From contig NZ_LT906446.1 of NCBI RefSeq assembly GCF_900187035.1, positions 248,001-312,000 on the forward strand: a stretch of 64,000 nucleotides of DNA. Direction: 5' to 3'. The DNA is from Megamonas hypermegale (GTDB lineage Bacteria > Bacillota > Negativicutes > Selenomonadales > Selenomonadaceae). Both the position numbers and the translations under genes were made by a program. Below the pieces are notes generated by a model. The model was not told the DNA's origin. It saw only the letters and a list, made by a program, of their open reading frames with translations, and did not search any database. Below, one piece after another: positions 43,227-53,300 of this stretch (positions are counted from its first letter, which is position 1; every line of letters begins with the position of its first letter).

Positions 43227-44387
43227 ATGAATAAGATTTATAAAGTCATATGGAGTAAGGTAAAACATCAATACGTTGTTGTTTCAGAACTTGCCCATAG
43301 TAACGGAAAACAGAGTAGGACATCTAGAAATAGCATTCGCAGTCGCATTGCTGCACTTGTAGTATGTGGTGCTATAGCAGCTTTTGGTGTTTTTGGTGCA
43401 GTGCCAAATTCAGTATTTGCAGCAGGAGCAGGAGCTATAACAAAACCAGGTCAATATATAGCTGTAGCAGTTGATCCAGATAGTCAAAACGATAGGTATT
43501 ATCAAAATGGTTGGCATTATTATAAAGAAGGTGACACTAGAACATTTGCAGATGCTCAAGGTAATACGCATAATTATACTTTTGTAAATGTTGGTGGCAA
43601 AAATTATTGGGTACGTGAAGGTTATACGATTACTATTGAAGAAGGAAGTAGATTTACAGCATATAATCAATCAGGAGATGTAATAGCTCCTGAAGATGGT
43701 AGTTTTATTATAGATAGCCAAAAAAGTCCTGATGCAGATGATGCGGGTTTAATATCTTCAAGTGAAGTTGTGTTAGCAGAAAATGAACATCGTCAAACTA
43801 ATTCTGGGGCATTAGTAGATGTATCTGCTGGTATTTATGGTGGAGCTGTCAATAGTGGTGGAACAGAAGTAAAATCAAGATATAATTATTATATTAATGA
43901 TAATAATAGTGGCTGGAAAGATGTTGGTAATAAAGAAAATATTTCAGGTATGGGAAATTATTTTAGGCAAGTATTTCGACAATCTGATGGCACATATAGG
44001 ACTGCAACAGGAATAACAGTATCTACTGATAATTTATATGTAATAGATGGTAAATTAGGTGCATTTTTTAATAGCAATAACAGTGTTTATACAGGAAATG
44101 TCTATGGTCTTCATAATGAAGTTTTAATGACTGGTGTAGATAGCGTTAATGGCAATTATTATAGCTATTGGGGAACGAAAATAAATGATCCTAATATGTC
44201 TATGTCTAATATGACTATAGGTGACCATGATAAAATTGTTACAGGTTTGCAGACTAATATTGACCATGTAAATGGTGATATTGTTCAAGAAATAAAATTA
44301 GATGGCAATACAGCTGGACAAGGTGGTACTTATCAAGATGGTAAAGGCGGTACTATTAATTTAGAACGTCGTGGCTATTGGAATTGA
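43227..44387 (+). CDS. Trimeric autotransporter adhesin, 5' part (ESPR, signal peptide, head) up to a frameshift
   Basis: A 386-residue fragment. ATG 43227 follows AAGGGAGGG. MNKIYKVIWSKVKHQYVVVSELAHSNGK is a clear ESPR (extended signal peptide region of type V systems), followed by the hydrophobic core IAALVVCGAIAAFGVFGAV and a cleavage site NSVFA-AGAG. The following 330 residues are a Gly/Asn/Tyr-rich head-like passenger that I cannot assign. The frame ends at TGA 44385 after NLERRGYWN. The continuing adhesin frame is +1 (from 44365 on); removing one base near 44374-44378 would join them as ...NLERRGIGIDENDKNKISV.... Full gene 43227-54144 would code for about 3638 aa. Confidence 0.88.
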   Translation: MNKIYKVIWSKVKHQYVVVSELAHSNGKQSRTSRNSIRSRIAALVVCGAIAAFGVFGAVPNSVFAAGAGAITKPGQYIAVAVDPDSQNDRYYQNGWHYYKEGDTRTFADAQGNTHNYTFVNVGGKNYWVREGYTITIEEGSRFTAYNQSGDVIAPEDGSFIIDSQKSPDADDAGLISSSEVVLAENEHRQTNSGALVDVSAGIYGGAVNSGGTEVKSRYNYYINDNNSGWKDVGNKENISGMGNYFRQVFRQSDGTYRTATGITVSTDNLYVIDGKLGAFFNSNNSVYTGNVYGLHNEVLMTGVDSVNGNYYSYWGTKINDPNMSMSNMTIGDHDKIVTGLQTNIDHVNGDIVQEIKLDGNTAGQGGTYQDGKGGTINLERRGYWN

Positions 44388-47300
44388 TGAAAATGATAAA
44401 AATAAAATATCAGTTGTTACAGGAAATGGTCTTGGCATAGAAGATGGAAAAGTTGTAGCAAAAGCAGGAACTAATGTAACAATAGATGAAAATGGAATTA
44501 ATGCAAAAGATACAACATTAGTAGGTGGAGAAATAACACCAACAACATCTGAAGACGGATATGAAAATACGTATGAAATAAAAGATACAGATGAAAATAA
44601 AGCAATACTTAAAGATGTAGCAAGTGCAACAAAATTAAGTAGTGTAGATAGTAAAGTAGGAGATACAAATTATAGTTCTAATAACTATATCAATGATGGA
44701 GATAGTTTAACTGAAGCTGCTAGTGATTTAGATACTGCTATAAAAACAACAGCTAATAAAGTAGATGCAGGCTGGAAAGCAACAGCTGGTGAAACTAGTA
44801 TTGATGTAAAACCAACAGAAGATGGTGTAGTACCTACATTAAATTTTGCTGGAGATAATAATATTAGTGTAACAGCAGATAAAGCAAGCAGTACAATTAA
44901 TGTAAAATTAGATCCAACACTTGAAGTTGAAAGTGTAACAGCTACAGGAAGTGTAAATGCTGGAGGAACAACAATTAGTTCAACAGGACTTGCAGTTGGA
45001 GGAAAAACATATGTAAGTTCAAATGGAATTAATGCACAAGGTCAAAAAATAACAAATGTAGCTAATGGCACAGATAAAAATGATGCAGTAAATTATGGTC
45101 AATTAGAAAGTTATGTAAGTGGTAATGCAACATATACAGAAGGCGATGGTATCAATATAAATAATAAAGTAATAAGTGTTGATACAGGAAAAGGCCTTGG
45201 CATAGAAGATGGAAAAGTTGTAGCAAAAGCAGGAACTAATGTAACAATAGATGAAAATGGAATTAATGCAAAAGATACAACATTAGTAGGTGGAGAAATA
45301 ACACCAACAACATCTGAAGACGGATATGAAAATACGTATGAAATAAAAGATACAGATGAAAATAAAGCAATACTTAAAGATGTAGCAAGTGCAACAAAAT
45401 TAAGTAGTGTAGATAGTAAAGTAGGAGACACAAATTATAGTTCTAATAACTATATCAATGATGGAGATAGTTTAACTGAAGCTGCTAGTGATTTAGATAC
45501 TGCTATAAAAACAACAGCTAATAAAGTAGATGCAGGCTGGAAAGCAACAGCTGGTGAAACTAGTATTGATGTAAAACCAACAGAAGATGGTGTAGTACCT
45601 ACATTAAATTTTGCTGGAGATAATAATATTAGTGTAACAGCAGATAAAGCAAGCAGTACAATTAATGTAAAATTAGATCCAACACTTGAAGTTGAAAGTG
45701 TAACAGCTACAGGAAGTGTAAATGCTGGAGGAACAACAATTAGTTCAACAGGACTTGCAGTTGGAGGAAAAACATATGTAAGTTCAAATGGAATTAATGC
45801 ACAAGGTCAAAAAATAACAAATGTAGCTAATGGCACAGATAAAAATGATGCAGTAAATTATGGTCAATTAGAAAGTTATGTAAGTGGTAATGCAACATAT
45901 ACAGAAGGCGATGGTATCAATATAAATAATAAAGTAATAAGTGTTGATACAGGAAAAGGCCTTGGCATAGAAGATGGAAAAGTTGTAGCAAAAGCAGGAA
46001 CTAATGTAACAATAGATGAAAATGGAATTAATGCAAAAGATACAACATTAGTAGGTGGAGAAATAACACCAACAACATCTGAAGACGGATATGAAAATAC
46101 GTATGAAATAAAAGATACAGATGAAAATAAAGCAATACTTAAAGATGTAGCAAGTGCAACAAAATTAAGTAGTGTAGATAGTAAAGTAGGAGACACAAAT
46201 TATAGTTCTAATAACTATATCAATGATGGAGATAGTTTAACTGAAGCTGCTAGTGATTTAGATACTGCTATAAAAACAACAGCTAATAAAGTAGATGCAG
46301 GCTGGAAAGCAACAGCTGGTGAAACTAGTATTGATGTAAAACCAACAGAAGATGGTGTAGTACCTACATTAAATTTTGCTGGAGATAATAATATTAATGT
46401 AACAGCAGATAAAGCAAGCAGTACAATTAATGTAAAATTAGATCCAACACTTGAAGTTGAAAGTGTAACAGCTACAGGAAGTGTAAATGCTGGAGGAACA
46501 ACAATTAGTTCAACAGGACTTGCAGTTGGAGGAAAAACATATGTAAGTTCAAATGGAATTAATGCACAAGGTCAAAAAATAACAAATGTAGCTAATGGCA
46601 CAGATAAAAATGATGCAGTAAATTATGGTCAATTAGAAAGTTATGTAAGTGGTAATGCAACATATACAGAAGGCGATGGTATCAATATAAATAATAAAGT
46701 AATAAGTGTTGATACAGGAAAAGGCCTTGGCATAGAAGATGGAAAAGTTGTAGCAAAAGCAGGAACTAATGTAACAATAGATGAAAATGGAATTAATGCA
46801 AAAGATACAACATTAGTAGGTGGAGAAATAACACCAACAACATCTGAAGACGGATATGAAAATACGTATGAAATAAAAGATACAGATGAAAATAAAGCAA
46901 TACTTAAAGATGTAGCAAGTGCAACAAAATTAAGTAGTGTAGATAGTAAAGTAGGAGACACAAATTATAGTTCTAATAACTATATCAATGATGGAGATAG
47001 TTTAACTGTAGCTGCTGGTGACTTAGATACTGCTATAAAAGCGACAGCTGATAAAGTAGATGCAGGCTGGTCGTTGTATTCAAACGGTAAAGAAGTTAAA
47101 AATGTAAAACCAGGTAATAATTGGATAAGTATTGATTCCGGTGATAATGTATCTATCACTAAAAATGAAGATGGCAACGGTATTAAGATTTCTGCTGATT
47201 TAAAAGACTTAGATGTAGAAGATACAAATGCTGTTCTGTATGATAATGAAGGCAAAACTTCCGTAACTCTCGGCGGCACAGGTCATGAAGCTGTTAAACT

Positions 47301-50300
47301 TACCAATGTAGCGGCTGGTGCATTAACTGAAACATCTACCGATGCTGTAAACGGTAGCCAGTTATTTGAAACCAATACTAAAGTAGATGCAGGCTGGTCG
47401 TTGTATTCAAACGGTAAAGAAGTTAAAAATGTAAAACCAGGTAATAATTGGATAAGTATTGATTCCGGTGATAATGTATCTATCACTAAAAATGAAGATG
47501 GCAACGGTATTAAGATTTCTGCTGATTTAAAAGACTTAGATGTAGAAGATACGAATGCTGTTCTGTATGATGATGAAGGTAAAACTACTGTAACACTCGG
47601 TGGCGAAGGTCATGAAGCTGTTAAACTTATAAACGTAGCAGCTGGTACAGTAGATGCTACATCTACAGATGCAATAAACGGTAGTCAGCTTTATAAAGTT
47701 CAGCAGCAGGCTGGAAAACATACCGAAATAACGGTTAACGGTGGAGTAGCTGCACCAGATGACGGCACATATACGCATGACGAACAAGGTCATTTAGATG
47801 GCAATTTGTTGTTAAAACAAAGTGAAGGTACAAATGGTCAAACGGTATATGATTTAAAACTAAATCCAGATATTACGTTACAGAGTGAAGATGACAAACT
47901 TGAAACACAGGATAATAGAGTTGAATTAAGCGGTTCAAATGGTACTATCATGGCAACGACTGATTTCAATGACATGAGCGCAACAACAACAATCAACGGT
48001 GGTAACGTTTATGTAGGAAATAGTGTATCCGTTGGTGATAAAGTTGTTATGACCAATGAAGATATCACCGGATTGTCCAATACTAATTGGGATGGAACAA
48101 CGGATAATGTAAGCAGAGCAGCAACAGAAGGTCAGTTAAAAACTGTATCCGACAATGTAAATGCAGGCTGGATTGCAACAGATAATAACGGTAACCAAAT
48201 TACTGTAAATCCAACAGATAATACGTTGAACTTCTCTAGTGATGAAAATGTTACAGTAGCAGCAAATAAAGATACCGGCTCAATTGATGTATCGTTGAAC
48301 AATGATATTGTATTAAATGGTGAAGGTGAAGCTGAAGATACCAAGAATAATAGGGTTACATTAAGCGGAACAAACGGTACAATTATGGCAACAACTGACT
48401 TCAATGATATGAGTGCTACAACAACTATTAATGGTGGTAATGTTTATGCAGGAAGCAGTGTATCTGTTGGTGATAAAGTAGTAATAACGGATAAAGATAT
48501 TACTGGATTGTCCAATACTACTTGGGATGGTACAACTGATAATGTAAGCAGAGCAGCAACAGAAGGTCAGTTAAAAACTGTATCCGATAATGTAAATGCA
48601 GGCTGGATTGCAACAGATAATAACGGTAACCAAATTACTGTAAATCCAACAGATAATACGTTGAACTTCTCTGGTGATGAAAATGTTACAGTAGCAGCAA
48701 ATAAAGATACCGGCTCAATTGATGTATCGTTGAACAATGATATTGTATTAAATGGTGAAGGTGAAGCTGAAGATACCAAGAATAATAGGGTTACATTAAG
48801 CGGAACAAACGGTACAATTATGGCAACAACTGACTTCAATGATATGAGTGCTACAACAACTATTAATGGTGGTAATGTTTATGCAGGAAGCAGTGTATCT
48901 GTTGGTGATAAAGTAGTAATAACGGATAAAGATATTACTGGATTGTCCAATACTACTTGGGATGGTACAACTGATGATGTAAGCAGAGCAGCAACAGAAG
49001 GTCAGTTAAAAGCTGTATCCGACAATGTAAATGCAGGCTGGATTGCAACGGATAATAACGGAAACCAAATCACTGTAAATCCAGATGATAATACGTTGAA
49101 CTTCTCTGGTGATGAAAATGTTACAGTAGCAGCAAATAAAGATACCGGCTCAATTGATGTATCGTTGAACAATGATATTGTATTAAATGGTGAAGGTGAA
49201 GCTGAAGATACCAAGAATAATAGGGTTACATTAAGCGGAACAAACGGTACAATTATGGCAACAACTGACTTCAATGATATGAGTGCTACAACAACTATTA
49301 ATGGTGGTAATGTTTATGCAGGAAGCAGTGTATCTGTCGGTGATAAAGTAGTAATAACGGATAAAGATATTACTGGATTGTCCAATACTACTTGGGATGG
49401 TACAACTGATAATGTAAGCAGAGCAGCAACAGAAGGTCAGTTAAAAACTGTATCCGACAATGTAAATGCAGGCTGGATTGCAACAGATAATAACGGTAAC
49501 CAAATTACTGTAAATCCAACAGATAATACGTTGAACTTCTCTGGTGATGAAAATGTTACAGTAGCAGCAAATAAAGATACCGGCTCAATTGATGTATCGT
49601 TGAACAATGATATTGTATTAAATGGTGAAGGTGAAGCTGAAGATACCAAGAATAATAGGGTTACATTAAGCGGAACAAACGGTACAATTATGGCAACAAC
49701 TGACTTCAATGATATGAGTGCTACAACAACTATTAATGGTGGTAATGTTTATGCAGGAAGCAGTGTATCTGTTGGTGATAAAGTAGTAATAACGGATAAA
49801 GATATTACTGGATTGTCCAATACTACTTGGGATGGTACAACTGATGATGTAAGCAGAGCAGCAACAGAAGGTCAGTTAAAAGCTGTATCCGACAATGTAA
49901 ATGCAGGCTGGATTGCAACGGATAATAACGGAAACCAAATCACTGTAAATCCAGATGATAATACGTTGAACTTCTCTGGTGATGAAAATGTTACAGTAGC
50001 AGCAAATAAAGATACCGGCTCAATTGATGTATCGTTGAACAATGATATTGTATTAAATGGTGAAGGTGAAGCTGAAGATACCAAGAATAATAGGGTTACA
50101 TTAAGCGGAACAAACGGTACAATTATGGCAACAACTGACTTCAATGATATGAGTGCTACAACAACTATTAATGGTGGTAATGTTTATGCAGGAAGCAGTG
50201 TATCTGTCGGTGATAAAGTAGTAATAACGGATAAAGATATTACTGGATTGTCCAATACTACTTGGGATGGTACAACTGATAATGTAAGCAGAGCAGCAAC

Positions 50301-53300
50301 AGAAGGTCAGTTAAAAACTGTATCCGACAATGTAAATGCAGGCTGGATTGCAACAGATAATAACGGTAACCAAATTACTGTAAATCCAACAGATAATACG
50401 TTGAACTTCTCTGGTGATGAAAATGTTACAGTAGCAGCAAATAAAGATACCGGCTCAATTGATGTATCGTTGAACAATGATATTGTATTAAATGGTGAAG
50501 GTGAAGCTGAAGATACCAAGAATAATAGGGTTACATTAAGCGGAACAAACGGTACAATTATGGCAACAACTGACTTCAATGATATGAGTGCTACAACAAC
50601 TATTAATGGTGGTAATGTTTATGCAGGAAGCAGTGTATCTGTTGGTGATAAAGTAGTAATAACGGATAAAGATATTACAGGACTTTCTAATACTACTTGG
50701 GATGGCAGTACTAATGATATAAGTAGAGCAGCAACAGAAGGTCAGTTACAAATGGTATCTGATAAAGTAACTGCTGGATGGACTGCAACAGATGATGCTG
50801 GTAATAAGATTAATGTAAATCCAGAAACTCGTCCAACATTGAATTTTGCTAGTGGTAAAAATATAACTGTAAGTGCAAATGAAGATAGTGGTGAAGTTGA
50901 AGTATCATTAAATGACAATATTAATCTAAACAATAGAGTTTATATCAATGGAGATCCAGAAGAAGGAAATAATACAATTGTTGATATAAAATCTAGTGAT
51001 ACATCTAAAGAAGAATCTATATTTGCTGTAGAAGATAAAGGAAATGGTTCTATAAGCATTGGTGGCATCGATATAACAAATGTTGATGGTCCATATTTAG
51101 CTGTAGGCGATGGCAAATTAAAATTCTATAAAGATGGTGGTCTTTCTACTGGTAATGCAACAGGTACATTTAGCGTTAGACCAGATGGCGATTTAGAAAT
51201 AAATGGAAAGAATAGTTCATTTAATGTAGATGCTGAAACTGGTAATGTAAATGCTATAAATAATAGTGGTTCTGCTATTATGATGAATGATGATAGTGTA
51301 GCTTTAAATGCTAGTGGAAATGGTGTAGCAATATCTGATGAAGGAATTACATTAAATACTAATGGAAGTGCAGTAACTGTAGATAGATTTAATGGAGCAA
51401 CATTTACTAATACTAATACAACAGAGTCTACAAATATAAATGGTGCTAATATCACAGCAGGTGAAGGAGAAAACCAAATTAAGATCAATGGTGCTCCAAA
51501 AGCTGATGATCCAGCATTGAGTGTAGGTACTGATAAATTTGTAGTAGGACAAGATGGTAGCTTATCAGTAAGTGATAAATTTAATGTAGACGCTGAAACT
51601 GGTAATATAAATGCTGTGAATAGTAATGGTTCAGCTATTATGATGAATGATGATAGTGTAGCTTTAAATGCTAGTGGAAATGGTGTAGCAATATCTAATG
51701 AAGGAATTACATTAAATGCTAATGGAAGTGCAGTAACTGTAGATAGATTTAATGGAGCAACATTTACTAATACAAATACTGGTGAAACTACAAATATTAA
51801 TGGTGATATTATTACAACAGATACAGTTAAAGGTCTTTCTAATACTACTTGGGATGATGAACTTGCAACACAAGTAGCAAATAGTGAAGAGCTTCAGGGT
51901 ACCGCTGCAACTCAAGGTCAATTACAACAAGCAGTTAGTGCAGTGGCAACTGAAGCTGCTAAACAACATACTACAGTATCTGGCGATGATAACTTAACAG
52001 TAAAATCATCAGTAAATGAAAATGGTGGAACAAATTATCAAGTAACATTGGATGATGATATTACTTTAGGTAATCCAAAAGCTGGTAATACTGAAGGTGA
52101 AAGAAGCTTTACAATCAATACTACTGCTCCAGAGGGATATGTTCCAGATTCATATAAAGAAGAAAACAGTAGTGGTGCAGAATTCATAAAAGAAAATGGT
52201 GGATTTATGCTCTTTGCAACAGATACCCAAGGTCATGGTATATTTGGTGTAACAGCAAAAGGTTCAGCATGGGCTAAAGATTTTAAAACTTATACTACTG
52301 ATATTTATGGTAATAATACACAGTATAGCTTAAATGATGTTGGCGATGCTGTAGCACAAATGTCTTCTTATTATAATAAAGAAAATGGAAAATCTTATAC
52401 TGTATTCTCTCGTTATCATAATGAAGCAGAGAAGGATAATCCATTTGAAACTGTAGATGGTGCAACTCGTGATATCCCATTAGCTCTTCGTGATGACGGT
52501 GCAGTGCTTATTGGTGCTACTATTGAAGGTGAAGGCTTCACTGATAATGGTATTAGAATTAATGCTGAAATTGATGATGATGGTAATAATAAGGCAACAA
52601 TCACTGGCTTAGAAAATACAGAATGGAAACCACCTACACCAGTAGCTACTTTAGCAGCAAATGATGGAAGTGCAACTGTAACAAGTAGAGCTGCAACAGA
52701 ATCTCAGTTAAATGATTTATATAGTGCAGTAGCTGCTTATGATGTTAATGTAGATGGTACTATTGATTATAGTCATATTGCTTTAGCAGGTGCACCTTAT
52801 GGAGCTTCTAGAGCTGGTAATGGAACACCTACAGGTGGTACAAGTATTACTAATGTAGCATATGCTTCTGGTACTGATGGTAGTGAAGCTGTAAACGTTG
52901 ATTACCTCAAAGATACTATTAATAAAGCTGTTGAAGCTGGTGGCTCTATTTCTAATAGTGATAAACATCTTGTTGCTAATACAGCAGAAGGTTCTAACGG
53001 TGTATATAAACCAAATGCTGAAGGTAATGTAAACTTAATTGTTTCTGATGAAAAAGGTAATAGTAGTACTGTAACTATTGGCGACGTTGCAAGTAAAACT
53101 GAACTTGATAGTTTGAAAACTAATGTTGGTGATCTTAACTATGACAAAGTAACTGGCGATAAACTTATAAATGGCGATAGCGTAACTACTGCTATTGGTA
53201 AACTTGATAACAAGATTGAAAATATCAGTGGTACAGCAACAGATGCAGCTAATAACACTGTAACTGGTGGTACTATTAAAGATGACGGTACAATTTCCTT

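Noticed and set aside
44365-44384. Phase-variation slippage tract at the adhesin frameshift
   Set aside because: The window in which the frames overlap contains no homopolymer or short tandem repeat.
45111-50579. Long, repeated antisense open frames of 106 and 90 codons inside the adhesin
   Set aside because: They recur with exactly the 765- and 435-bp periods of the repeats and have no SD; they are mirror frames of the biased coding strand.
44431-50766. Regularly spaced repeats as a CRISPR array
   Set aside because: Units are hundreds of bases long, fully coding, with no unique spacers and no cas genes.
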